From positions 1 through 64,000 of the forward strand of contig JASANE010029488.1 of NCBI GenBank assembly GCA_030248225.1: a stretch of DNA of 64,000 nt, given 5' to 3'. Every line of letters begins with the position of its first letter. The first letter of the stretch is position 1. The notes beneath the pieces were generated by a model, which was not told the DNA's origin, did not search any database, and worked only from the letters and a program-made list of their open reading frames with translations. Below, one piece after another: positions 1-8,680 of the stretch. The stretch comes from Trileptium ribeirensis. Taxonomy: Eukaryota; Nematoda; Enoplea; Enoplida; Thoracostomopsidae. The translations under genes and the position numbers were made by a program.

Positions 1-598
1 GTGGTAGATATCCGCCATTGAATATAACCGAAGTCACCACTGGTAGGTAAAATGTACACTCATCACTGTTGAAAAAGGTACGTTCTTGTCTAGCTGTAGC
101 GCCTTCATTGTCTTCAAAACTATCCATAGAATAAGCACTATCTTGAAACCAAAGAGCAGTGCGAAGATGACAGTTTCGCTCTTCTCTTGAGTAATGTAAA
201 AGATTTAAGATATAGGTCATCCAAGGATAGTTTGCTTGGTTTGATGTTATAATTTCATTGTTGATTTTGACATCAACTTGACTAAATACTGCATAGCCAA
301 ATTGATTACAAGGTACAACTGCAAGGGCTTGCCGTTTTCCTCGTTTCTTTGTAGGTGGTTTGTTTGCTGGTGCTTGGGGTGGTTGAGACACCGATTTGGT
401 AATCAGTTTTACTTTGAATTTGAGAAACAACCGATTCATATCCACCAGGTAATCAGATTTTGGAATCTTAAATTCCAACGGTGTCGCAGCATCCTCAATC
501 TGCTGTCCGCTGACACTGGTAAACTCGACAAGCTGACAGCTCTCAATTTCGTTTTGTTGTTGAGGCTTTCGACTCCAGTCAAGGTTGCTGTTTTCCAT
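1..598 (-). CDS. Capsid-like protein of a Polinton/adintovirus-like element, N-terminal 199 residues (runs off the window)
   Basis: An uninterrupted minus-strand frame opens at the ATG at 598-596 and runs off the left edge without a stop. Blocks that stand out are residues ending in LVEFTSVSGQQ, LEFKIPKSDYLVDMNRLFLK, a Pro/Lys-rich linker (PPQAPANKPPTKKRGKR), then AVFSQVDVKINNEIITSNQA and YPWMTYILNLLHY. This order resembles the protein family called F54H12.2-like in animal databases, which travels with Polinton/Maverick-type integrases and is thought to be a virion capsid protein. The resemblance is from memory of the family, not a search. The start codon overlaps the end of the preceding basic ORF by context (stop at 602-600), as in compact viral genomes. 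It could also be another virion protein of such an element. Confidence 0.68.
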   Translation of the reverse strand, partial: MENSNLDWSRKPQQQNEIESCQLVEFTSVSGQQIEDAATPLEFKIPKSDYLVDMNRLFLKFKVKLITKSVSQPPQAPANKPPTKKRGKRQALAVVPCNQFGYAVFSQVDVKINNEIITSNQANYPWMTYILNLLHYSREERNCHLRTALWFQDSAYSMDSFEDNEGATARQERTFFNSDECTFYLPVVTSVIFNGGYLP

Positions 599-599
599 A

Positions 600-790
600 T
601 TAGAAAATTTTCTTAGATTTTATACGTTTCAATTTCTTTTCATGTTTTTTAACCCTTCGTGTAACAACTTTGCGCTTTAAAGTTTTTCTCCTAGTTTCTA
701 GGGATTTTCGTGTTGGGTTTTGAGGGTTTTCCTTTTGGATTTGTGTCTTTGTCCTTGAAACACTGGGTTGATCTTCACGCTAATAGACAT
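600..790 (-). pseudogene. Small, very basic protein (virion core-like), reading frame broken
   Basis: Two overlapping minus-strand frames fill the gap between the 121-residue ORF and the capsid-like ORF. One starts at an ATG at 790 and stops after about 27 residues. The other is open from 779 to the stop at 602-600 (59 codons, no ATG) and is extremely rich in Lys and Arg, for example KSLETRRKTLKRKV. A single-base shift around 740-700 would connect them, so I read this as one basic ORF broken by a frameshift. Small basic DNA-condensing core proteins are known in adenovirus-like and Polinton-like particles; function here is inferred from composition and position only. Confidence 0.4.
636..645 (-). 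promoter_or_regulatory. ACATGAAAAG motif upstream of the capsid-like ORF
   Basis: Ten-base motif read on the minus strand, 38 bases before the ATG at 598, with TATAAA between motif and start. It is identical to motifs at 818-827 and 1193-1202. Candidate promoter element of the virus-like cassette. Confidence 0.45.
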
Positions 791-801
791 TGTTTTAAAT
801 A

Positions 802-1167
802 TTAACACACATAAATCCTTTTCATGTTTTTATAAACTTTAAATGTAAAGTACAAAACTTTATCTGCGAACGAGGACAGTCTATTTCCTGCGTTGTCTGT
901 TACCTCAAAAACTAGATCTGAAGTAAATTTATTCTTCAATTTAGAACAACTGTCCACCTTTTGTCCTGTTAGAACGCATAATGTTTCCGAAAACCCTGAG
1001 TTTAATATTTTTGGTTCAATAAAATTTGCCTTTATCATATAAGGCATTTTATTTTTATCTATGGATCCAAATAACTTGTAACCCATCACAAAAACGTAAT
1101 CAGCTTGAATTGGTATAGGAAGCTGTACTGTCAAATAATTTAACTTTCTCACAACAATAATCTCCAT
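802..1167 (-). CDS. 121-residue protein of the virus-like cassette, unknown function
   Basis: A complete ATG-to-stop frame on the minus strand. I do not recognise the family. The C-terminal half contains alternating hydrophobic stretches (SDLVFEVTDNAGNRL, KVLYFTFKVYK) compatible with beta strands, so a small jelly-roll such as a minor capsid protein is possible but unproven. The gene lies between the TBP-like ORF (60 bp upstream) and the basic ORF, whose ATG follows its stop by 11 bp. A TTTATAAA box and the ACATGAAAAG motif sit just upstream of its ATG, which supports this start. Confidence 0.55.
   Translation of the reverse strand: MEIIVVRKLNYLTVQLPIPIQADYVFVMGYKLFGSIDKNKMPYMIKANFIEPKILNSGFSETLCVLTGQKVDSCSKLKNKFTSDLVFEVTDNAGNRLSSFADKVLYFTFKVYKNMKRIYVC
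818..827 (-). promoter_or_regulatory. ACATGAAAAG motif upstream of the basic ORF
   Basis: Same ten bases on the minus strand, 28 bases before the ATG at 790, preceded directly by TTTATAAAA. It lies within the last codons of the 121-residue ORF. Confidence 0.45.
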
Positions 1168-1192
1168 TTAAGCTGTTTATAAATAGCATAGC

Positions 1193-1202
1193 CTTTTCAT
1201 GT
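1193..1202 (-). promoter_or_regulatory. ACATGAAAAG motif upstream of the 121-residue ORF
   Basis: Same ten bases on the minus strand, 26 bases before the ATG at 1167, with TATTTATAAA in between. Confidence 0.45.
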
Positions 1203-1227
1203 AGTGCTGTTGTTTTTTCTCTTTATT

Positions 1228-1455
1228 TCAAAAAATTAATTTACATATATCGTTTACAATATCATACATATCACCAAGAGACTTTACACCCGTTATTACA
1301 ATTTTCCCTGTTCTAAAGACGGACAATGTCCCGCTTTTATACTTAAAATTCAAACTTGGAAATAATTCCGGTAGGTATGTTATAGTGTAATGGTCTCTCA
1401 GCTTTTCATACAATACATTTAAATCAATAGCAGCATTACATTTACACACACCAGT
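1228..1455 (-). CDS. Protein with a single TATA-binding-protein-like repeat, start codon missing
   Basis: The minus-strand frame is open from just after a TGA at 1458-1456 to a TAA at 1230-1228, about 75 codons, with no usable ATG near its beginning. Two blocks match the signature of one TBP repeat: YLPELFPSLNF (compare the ELFPGL region of TBP) and VFRTGKIVITGVKS (compare the F-SGK-VITGAKS stirrup region). Known TBP core domains have two such repeats; only one fits here, so either the N-terminal part was lost or the protein acts as a half-TBP dimer. The loss of the start could reflect rearrangement next to the LTR at 1505. An AATAAA polyadenylation signal follows the stop. Confidence 0.62.
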   Translation of the reverse strand, partial: TGVCKCNAAIDLNVLYEKLRDHYTITYLPELFPSLNFKYKSGTLSVFRTGKIVITGVKSLGDMYDIVNDICKLIF

Positions 1456-1504
1456 TCAGAACAAATTTCAAATTCAAATTCATTAGTCCAGTATCCAAAA
1501 TTCA

Positions 1505-1904
1505 CGTCAATTCCTCAGAATTGTTGTTGTTGATTTCATGAGTATTTTGGCGCATGTATTCTGCGCGGTTATTTACTTTCTATCCGAGTAAACAGTTATA
1601 TAATTATGGATTGACTATAGAGATCTGATTGTTTTTGATTAGCTAATGACATTTTTCAGTGCCGTATGCAAATGAGCATGTGCACAGCTTTCTTGATTAT
1701 TGTCGATTATGGGGTTTTCTTTTGAATCGGGATGTTTGGGATTTTTGCTATCGTTTCAGTTTGTTACCAAAATAAATGACACTCGGCTTAAGTATACTTC
1801 GGCAATTGTAATCTAATTACGTTGATTGACCAAATTGAATCGTTCGAGAATTTCGAACTCGAGTACCCAAAAGCATTCAGTTCCAATCGGGAATTGATGT
1901 TACA
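1505..1904 (+). repeat. 5' LTR of the BEL/Pao element
   Basis: 400 bp, matching 11411-11810 base for base apart from a few substitutions. It ends in CA; its first base is C where the 3' copy has the canonical TG. A TATATAA box lies near 1599 and AATAAA near 1769. Confidence 0.92.
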
Positions 1905-1922
1905 TGGTCCTTCGTTGTGATC
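1905..1922 (+). other. Candidate primer-binding site
   Basis: TGGTCCTTCGTTGTGATC begins directly after the 5' LTR. TGG is the expected complement of a tRNA CCA end. I could not assign the tRNA. Confidence 0.5.
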
Positions 1923-1994
1923 TAATCCAGTGATACATTTCGTCCAGTGCGTCCAGCGCTTCTGCCTGTGTGTCCGAATCCGAACTTTCTAGCC

Positions 1995-2000
1995 GTAAGT
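1995..2000 (+). promoter_or_regulatory. Splice donor in the retrotransposon leader
   Basis: Consensus GTAAGT in the untranslated leader between LTR and gag. Paired with the acceptor near 10192 it would give a spliced mRNA for the 3' ORF, as for env genes of retroviruses. Inference from consensus only. Confidence 0.35.
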
Positions 2001-2169
2001 CTAGTTTATTTGTCGTTTTTGCCTCTGAATTTGAGGCTCATCGATTCGGTTTAGTCTACTTTTTGTATTTTCTCCCAGAATTTGGGAGTCAAGCTTGATT
2101 TTTTCAGGGATACGTCACTTTTCGTTTTTTGAATTTTCCGTCATGATTTGAGGGCCACAATAGTTAACC

Positions 2170-3369
2170 ATGGATCAAAAAACGTTCAATTTGCGCGTCA
2201 AACCGAGGGGTGCGGTGCGCTCCAACGTTACCAAAGAGATCCAAAAGGCTGATTTGTTGAGTGGCTTGGCTTCCGCTGCAGATGCAGAGGAGGCTGAGGC
2301 GTGTATTGAGAAGCTAAAGGACTATCGCTCGCGACTTCATGCGATGAACGATGAGCTCATTAGCGTCCTCAGCACCGATGAACACATTTCTTCTGAGATT
2401 CAGAAGTCATCCGAAATCGACGAATCGATCCTGAGTAACATTTCCAAGCTTAACGCCAAACTTAAACTTTATCAACAGTCCTCGGCTCAAGCTGGATCGC
2501 CCGCGGCGTCATCTGGGAACACATCTTTTGGGGGTTCCCACAGTGCTTCAGTGAAGCTTCCAAAGCTCGAAATAACTAAATTTGGCGGCGACCCACTCAA
2601 ATGGGATGAATTCTGGGATAGCTTCAGCTCTACAATCCATGACAATTCTGAGTTGTCCACCATCGATAAGTTCAAATATTTGAGGGGTTTTTTGACCGGC
2701 GACGCTTTCAGGGTTGTCGACGGCTTTCGGCTCACGACGGAAAACTACGATGCAGTCATCGACGTTTTGAAGGAGCGCTTCGGTAACAAGCAGGTTGCCA
2801 TCTTCACCCACTTCGAGTCCATGCTGGCTCTTCCCGTCGTCACCCATGATGCTCAGAAGCTGCAGGTCACATACGACGAGTGTGAGCGTCACATTCGTAG
2901 CCTCATCGCCCTTGGCCTGCCCGAGGATACATTCGGGCAGGTGTTTACCCCAATTATCTTATCGAAGCTCCCAACTTTCGTCAAAATGGAGCTGTATCGC
3001 CAAAACGGCTCCAAACCATGGACACTCAACAGTCTTCGTGAGCTGCTCAAGAGCGAAATTCGTGCTCGGGACTTCAGTCAACGTACTTTTGGTTCAAAAT
3101 CCGGTTCAAACCGGCCGTCTGCGGCTCCTGAATCAGCTCGGGGGGGCAACCTCCGGGTTCTTCGCGTCCAAAGACATCGGCAGGTAGTTCAGCCTCGCTT
3201 CTCACCAACAGCGCCAATAGCGGCAAGTCGTCGAAAGGCCCTCAGCGCTGTGCTTATTGCGGGGAGGCCCACTTCAGTGATCAGTGCGTCAGCTACCCTG
3301 ATGTGCCATCGAGGCGAAGTCGCATCGGCAATGCCTGCTTCGTCTGTCTCAAACCGGGTCATTTGGTGA
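2170..3369 (+). CDS. gag: Gag (DUF1759-type) of the BEL/Pao element
   Basis: ATG at 2170 opens 399 codons. The segment from about residue 128 to 300 (LPKLEITKFGGDPLKWDEFW and following, KERFGNKQ) is the DUF1759 Gag domain typical of BEL/Pao. Residues before it form a helical region with heptad-like Leu/Ile spacing. From about residue 325 the frame becomes Arg-rich and out of character, because the zinc knuckles that should follow lie in the -1 frame. The true Gag therefore probably continues into the pol frame at the G run 3140-3146. In BEL/Pao, gag and pol are usually one frame, so this is either a one-base loss in the G run or -1 frameshifting. Confidence 0.88.
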   Translation: MDQKTFNLRVKPRGAVRSNVTKEIQKADLLSGLASAADAEEAEACIEKLKDYRSRLHAMNDELISVLSTDEHISSEIQKSSEIDESILSNISKLNAKLKLYQQSSAQAGSPAASSGNTSFGGSHSASVKLPKLEITKFGGDPLKWDEFWDSFSSTIHDNSELSTIDKFKYLRGFLTGDAFRVVDGFRLTTENYDAVIDVLKERFGNKQVAIFTHFESMLALPVVTHDAQKLQVTYDECERHIRSLIALGLPEDTFGQVFTPIILSKLPTFVKMELYRQNGSKPWTLNSLRELLKSEIRARDFSQRTFGSKSGSNRPSAAPESARGGNLRVLRVQRHRQVVQPRFSPTAPIAASRRKALSAVLIAGRPTSVISASATLMCHRGEVASAMPASSVSNRVIW

Positions 3370-6170
3370 AAGATTGTCCCCGATCCCGTCCCTGCTTTTA
3401 CTGCAAGAAATCGACACATCATCGCAGCATGTGCCTATCCAAATTCAAGCCAGAAGCCTCCAAGTCCGACGCAACGCTGATCGTTGACGGAGCAGATTCG
3501 TCGGGTATTCCGACGCCAGTCAACACCTCGCTTTTGTCCCACGGGGAGCAGGTCGTTCTCCAAACCGCTACGGCTACCATCGAAGGCAACCGGAAAGCTA
3601 AAGCCAGATTTTTGTTCGATACCGGTTGCTCCCGCACTTTCATCGCTGCTCGTCTCGTCAAGCAAATCGGTGCTCGGAAGCGGGGCACCGAATACATTTC
3701 CACTGCTGGGTTTTCGGACACCCAACGGAAAACAAACAAGTATGACATCGTCGAGTTTGATGTTATCCTCAACGACGGAACGACAAAATCTATTACAGCG
3801 AACGTCATTGAAGAAATTTCGTGCCCCATTCAAAAGGTCGCCATTAATCCGAAAAAGTACCCAATGGTTAGCCAGTTGGTGCTCGCTGAACCAATCGTCT
3901 CGAAAACGGAGATGGTGCCTGTCGACATCTTGATCGGAATCGACTACTACTATGAGTTCATCGGCACGACGAGGGTCCAATGTCCCGATGGCCTGCTTTT
4001 CTTGTCTTCGACTCTCGGTTTCGTCGCGTCCGGCAAAATACTCGCGCCCGACGTTGTCAAAGGCAATCATGTCACGTCGATGTATCTCTCCACTACTCCT
4101 GAACCAACCGTCGCGATTGAGCGGTTTTGGAGTCTGGAGGACATCGGAGTGAAACCGCCAACATCCTCAAACGAAGATGAAGAAGCTGTTCGGCTGTTCA
4201 ATGAGTCTATTCAACGCATCGATGGTCGTTACTATGTGTCGTGGCCGATGAAATCTGATGCTCCTCCGCTTCCTAGCAATCAGTTGCTCGCAAAACGTCG
4301 GCTATCTTCTACCTTGAAACGGATCGCCGCAGATGATCAACTGTTCGACTCGTATCAACAGATTTTGGTTGATCAAGAAGCGAATGGAATAATTGAGCGG
4401 GTTTCAGCGGACGAACCGAATCACCAAGTTCACTATATTCCCCACCACCCCGTCATTACTCCAACCAAAGCTACCACAAAAGTTCGAATCGTCTACGACG
4501 CTTCAGCCAAAGCAAATAAAGAAAGTCCCAGTTTCAATGATTGTATGCATCGTGGCCCAGTTATTCTCGATGACCTCTGCGGCCTCATTATGCGGTTCCG
4601 TTTGTCGCCCATCGGTTTGGTGAGCGATATTGAAAAGGCCTTCCTTCAAGTTGGTCTGCATGCTCCAGATCGCGATTTGGCCCGATTTTTGTGGGTCAAG
4701 GATAGAAATCAACCGCTCACACGTGCCAATGTCCTTGTTTATCGTTTCGCTCGCGTCTGCTTCGGGGCGATCGCTAGCCCATTTCTGCTGGCTGCCGTGC
4801 TTCAGCATCATTTGCAGCAGTCGGACGATCCAGTAGCAGACAAAATCCGTGGCAATCTGTATGTTGATAACGTGATCACTGGTGCTGCTTCGGAAGAAGA
4901 AGCCTTCTCGTTCTACAAATCGTCTAAGCAGCTCTTCAGTGATGCTTCAATGAACTTGAGAGAGTGGTTCAGTAACAGCCGCTCCCTCTTGGAATACGTC
5001 GCCCCTTCCGATCGTGGAAAGTCTGACGGAACAAAGGTGCTCGGACTTCATTGGGACACCACATCCGACTCCTTGTCGTGCTCGTCGTTCCAGGCTGACA
5101 CTGAAACGGTGTGCACAAAGAGGATGATGCTCAAATGTTTGGCGAGTGTCTTCGACCCGTGCGGCTACTTCTCCCCAGTCACAATCGTCGGGAAAATGCT
5201 GATCCAAACACTCTGGGTTCAGAAACTCGGGTGGGACGATGGGCTCCCAGCTTCTATGCTCGATCAGTGGAATTCTTGTGCAACTAGTCTCCTGTCAATT
5301 GCTGATCACAAAATTCCTCGTTACCTTGGTCCTGCCACATCCAGCAGTGATGCTCGGCATCAGCTGCACGCGTTCTGTGACGCGTCCGCAAAGACGTACG
5401 CGGCTGTCATTTACCTTCGGACGCAAACGTCTGACAGTGTCATCTCGAACCTGATATTTGCCAAATCTCGTGTCGCCCCCGTAAAATGTGTGTCAATACC
5501 TCGGCTGGAACTCATGGCCCTTCTTATCGGTACTCGTCTGATCCAGTTTGGGTCTCAGCAGTTGAAACTACCCATCAGTCAAAAAATCGTCTGGTCGGAC
5601 TCGCAATGCGTATTGCATTGGCAGCGGAAGGAAAGCATTTCCACTTTGTTCGTCAAAAATCGAATTGCTGAGATCAATTCCCACAAGGACGTGGCCTTCA
5701 GATATGTTCCAACGGACTGTAATCCTGCGGATTTGTCCTCTCGCGGATGCTCCCTGGACACCCTGCTATCCAGCTCACTGTGGTGGAAAGGCCCTGCGTG
5801 GCTGATTCATGACAATTGGCCAGAAAATATCGACGGCTCCACGTCTTTGCTTGTTCCTGCTGAAGATTTTCAGCCCTCCAGCTGTCATCAGCAAACAACG
5901 TCTGTCAACGATTCAACGGGGGATACATTCATCCTTGAACAGTTTTCTCGGCTGACCAGGCTGCTCCGCGTCACTGCCTGGATTTGGCGTTTCATCAACA
6001 ACTGTGAAAAAACGCCCCCCCCCCTCCCCCCCCCAAGAATTTTGGGAACGTCGTGTTCAAACTGTGATTTGCAGATGCCCTTGCTGCTGGGACCAGTCAC
6101 AAGATGCCAGCTGCTTATCGTGCCCTCCAACTTGTCGTTGATCCGGAGGGACTTGCCTCCGCTGCGGTAG
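3132..6170 (+). CDS. pol: Pol polyprotein, first part: zinc knuckles, protease, reverse transcriptase, RNase H
   Basis: The frame is open from 3132 with no ATG, as expected for a continuation of gag. In order: CCHC-type knuckles CAYCGEAHFSDQC (3249), CFVCLKPGHLVKDC and CFYCKKSTHHRSMC; protease FLFDTGCS with the catalytic Asp at 3618; RT with FGAIASPF and the active-site box YVDN at 4860-4871, where BEL elements usually have YVDD; RNase H with FCDASAK, RLELMA, WSDSQ and NPADLSSRG supplying the acidic residues. The frame degenerates after a pyrimidine run (C10 T C9, 6015-6034) and stops at 6170. The sequence beyond still encodes pol-like residues in other frames up to about 6305, so the end is a break, not a natural terminus. 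Confidence 0.88.
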   Translation: MSSGGQPPGSSRPKTSAGSSASLLTNSANSGKSSKGPQRCAYCGEAHFSDQCVSYPDVPSRRSRIGNACFVCLKPGHLVKDCPRSRPCFYCKKSTHHRSMCLSKFKPEASKSDATLIVDGADSSGIPTPVNTSLLSHGEQVVLQTATATIEGNRKAKARFLFDTGCSRTFIAARLVKQIGARKRGTEYISTAGFSDTQRKTNKYDIVEFDVILNDGTTKSITANVIEEISCPIQKVAINPKKYPMVSQLVLAEPIVSKTEMVPVDILIGIDYYYEFIGTTRVQCPDGLLFLSSTLGFVASGKILAPDVVKGNHVTSMYLSTTPEPTVAIERFWSLEDIGVKPPTSSNEDEEAVRLFNESIQRIDGRYYVSWPMKSDAPPLPSNQLLAKRRLSSTLKRIAADDQLFDSYQQILVDQEANGIIERVSADEPNHQVHYIPHHPVITPTKATTKVRIVYDASAKANKESPSFNDCMHRGPVILDDLCGLIMRFRLSPIGLVSDIEKAFLQVGLHAPDRDLARFLWVKDRNQPLTRANVLVYRFARVCFGAIASPFLLAAVLQHHLQQSDDPVADKIRGNLYVDNVITGAASEEEAFSFYKSSKQLFSDASMNLREWFSNSRSLLEYVAPSDRGKSDGTKVLGLHWDTTSDSLSCSSFQADTETVCTKRMMLKCLASVFDPCGYFSPVTIVGKMLIQTLWVQKLGWDDGLPASMLDQWNSCATSLLSIADHKIPRYLGPATSSSDARHQLHAFCDASAKTYAAVIYLRTQTSDSVISNLIFAKSRVAPVKCVSIPRLELMALLIGTRLIQFGSQQLKLPISQKIVWSDSQCVLHWQRKESISTLFVKNRIAEINSHKDVAFRYVPTDCNPADLSSRGCSLDTLLSSSLWWKGPAWLIHDNWPENIDGSTSLLVPAEDFQPSSCHQQTTSVNDSTGDTFILEQFSRLTRLLRVTAWIWRFINNCEKTPPPLPPPRILGTSCSNCDLQMPLLLGPVTRCQLLIVPSNLSLIRRDLPPLR
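3141..3147 (+). promoter_or_regulatory. Possible -1 frameshift site GGGGGGC (or homopolymer error)
   Basis: In the gag frame the codons here are GGG GGC preceded by G, which fits the X XXY YYZ slippery pattern. The pol frame is -1 and is open from 3132, so a slip here would join them. A missing G in the run explains the same data. Confidence 0.4.
6015..6034 (+). repeat. C10-T-C9 run breaking pol
   Basis: Ten C, one T, nine C inside pol coding sequence. Reading on the 5' side matches RNase H/connection sequence and on the 3' side the frame is lost. Such runs are prone to sequencing or replication slippage. Confidence 0.75.
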
Positions 6171-6566
6171 TCGGCTTCAATTTGCTGATGTGGAAGAAGA
6201 CGCAAAAAATACAAAATTCCTCCTTAAAAAAAACCATTTCACAACCCTCGAATTATCGACGACATTCATCGTCGCCTGTGCCACGCCGGTGTACACGGAT
6301 ATTTTTACTCCAGGATATACTCTACGCCCCAGTAAAATTCTGGATATTTACTCACAGAAAAATATCCTAGATTGACTCACAGTAAAAATATCCTAGGACA
6401 CTTTACCCCCACAAAAAAAATCCCATAATATATCCACACAACAAAAAACCTGCGCAATGATACTCCTCCACCCTCCATTAACTTTACTCCCCTCAGGATT
6501 TCTCCCAGACTGTTCAAAAATCTTTACTTCCTCTAGAAAAAGTACTTCCAGACCTTCCCCTTTCCA

Positions 6567-7073
6567 ATGTTTATATACCGTTCATACTTTTCTTTTTATT
6601 TCAGGTATATAGTGATTTGTGACAAATGTTATAAAATGTTTAAATCTAAAACTAATAAACACATCAGTTTTAACGATGTTCGTAACTATATTACTAACGG
6701 ACGATATCCACTCGGCATGTTAGATAAAGGCCAGCGTGCTAACTTTCGTCGACAGTGCAAATCTGCCCGCAACGGTCAACTGATTCATAACAAAAATCTG
6801 AAAAGCCGGATCAGAAAAAAAACGCGCTGTCAGGGGCACAGACATCGCAGAACAAAACAATCATACAAACATTCTATCTGGCAAGAAATAGCGGACGACA
6901 TGAAAACGACATACAGCAGGCATCAAATCAGCGACCGTGCCAGCGAGGAACCCGAAGGAACCTCTAAGCCAGAAATACACCCACCGAAAGCAGCAGGAGC
7001 AGCAAGGGGGGCACCCACACAATGCCGAGGCCGGGAAACATTGCTGCTGTCGGACCAGTCAACTATTTTATAA
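6567..7073 (+). pseudogene. Fragment resembling the N-terminus of Ginger/KRAB-A-domain-2-like integrases
   Basis: ATG at 6567 opens 168 codons. Residues about 34-80 (FNDVRNYITNGRYPLGML, RANFRRQCK, NGQLIHNKNLK) resemble the short region that precedes the zinc-binding domain in Ginger-type transposon integrases, where a 'yl..G.YP....K..R.n.RR..k' pattern is usual. Beyond residue 85 the sequence is low-complexity. A second, diverged copy of the QL-x-NKNLK segment follows at 7045-7140. No integrase catalytic core is seen, so it is a remnant at best. Confidence 0.35.
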
Positions 7074-7634
7074 CAAAAATCTGAAAATTGCCGGATCAGA
7101 AAATAAAATCGTCGCTGTTCAGGTGGTCACAGACATCGGAGAACCACACTCGAGACACACACACTCTACTCTGCAAGAGAAAAGCTCTTACGACACAAAA
7201 ACAGACACACAGCAGAGCACAACAACACGCGCCCCCTGCGCCAGAGAGAACCCGCAGATTTCTATACCTCTAAGCCAAGAAAACACACCCCACCGCTAAA
7301 AAGACCGGAGATACAGAACAAGGGGCAGCCTAGCACACCACACCTCCTGCCTCGGGGGATAAAAACACTTTTTTATTATTTTTTTACTTCTTTTCAAGAT
7401 GGGCGGAGGCGATCTCCCCACTTGTGAATAAAACAGCATTTCTTAGCTGCCTTATTCAGCGCTTGTGCCGTCCTTTCTGTGGGTGGCGCTATATTCAGCG
7501 CTATGTGCCGTCACGGTTGCTTTTGCGAGTTCAAATTAACGATCAAGCCAGCGAATTTTGTAATAGCGTTGCATCGGAGTTAACTTTCGTCTGACAAGCG
7601 CGGCAGCCCCCCCCAGCACGACGAGAACGGACCA

Positions 7635-7861
7635 AACGCAAGCAAAAGACGAAAGCGACGAGCAGCCGAAAGAGCCGCTCCAGGAGGACCACAAAAGCTA
7701 AGACCAGAGCTACCACCCCAGGCTAACGGACTGGGAAAGGCAGAATCGGACCACAAACGGCAATGCAAAAGCGGAAAGCGACGAGCACGAAGACGACCGC
7801 ACAACAAACACCAAGATTCCAGAGCTACCACCCAGGCTAACGGACTTGGGAAAGGCAGAAC
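7635..7861 (+). repeat. Two-copy tandem duplication of about 115-120 bp
   Basis: The stretch with GAAAGCGACGAGCA followed by AGAGCTACCACC and AGGCTAACGGACT occurs at 7639-7745 and again at 7761-7861. Confidence 0.6.
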
Positions 7862-8680
7862 GACTCCGCTGCGGTAGTCGAGCTTCCACAATCGCCAATT
7901 GCTGATGTTACAGATAGGCCAATTTTGTTTGCTCTGCGGACAACAAACATTCTCTACGGGCTTTGCATTCTGCTGTACAATACGCGAGCCAAAAGCCAGG
8001 CCAACGGCACGCAGAAGATAGTGGACGCTAGAATACACAATAGCCCACTAGCTGAAGAGGAAATGGAATTTGAAGCGTCATTTTCAGCTCGAGCGAAGCA
8101 ATTTATAGATCTCAAAACTGCCGTTTTCAAAAGCCTCCAAAAAAATTTCCACACAAAAAGCACATCAAAAAAACACAAGACACACGACACACGGCACACA
8201 ACAAGCAAAACACAGACAAGCACCCTGAATCTGGGAAGGTAACAACTCACCCAAAAAGGAGAAAGGAAGGTAGACAAGCACCGACCCCACAGACCCTCTA
8301 CTCTATCATCCATCTCTAGCATCAAAATCATTAAACATATATCCCAATCACACGTACCACTCTCACTTATATACATCATTTTTTATATTATAAACAAAAT
8401 CAAAACACAGAAGATTACCCGAAAAAGCAAAACGCTATAAACAATCATTTCACAACCATCGTCATCGACGACATTCATCGTCGTTGTAATAGGCTTATTC
8501 TTCTGACTCTTCCTCTTAAGGTATATTAAATTCACATAAATCTATCTTCTATGTGTTTACTCCCTTCATCTTTCCACCGTAGCGCTTCTCCCTGCTGCTT
8601 AATAACCAATATCATAAACATGGGACACGCCATCCACCACAAACTAAACCTAAAGCCGCAACCTTAATACTAAAGCTGAA

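Noticed and set aside
278..616. Plus-strand ORF of 112 codons
   Set aside because: It lies opposite the capsid-like minus-strand frame and has no features of its own.
3435..4070. Minus-strand ORF of 211 codons inside pol
   Set aside because: Shadow frame of the protease/RT coding sequence; no independent motif.
7954..8379. Minus-strand ORF of 141 codons
   Set aside because: Low-complexity translation of A/C-rich mosaic sequence; opposite strand shows equally poor frames.
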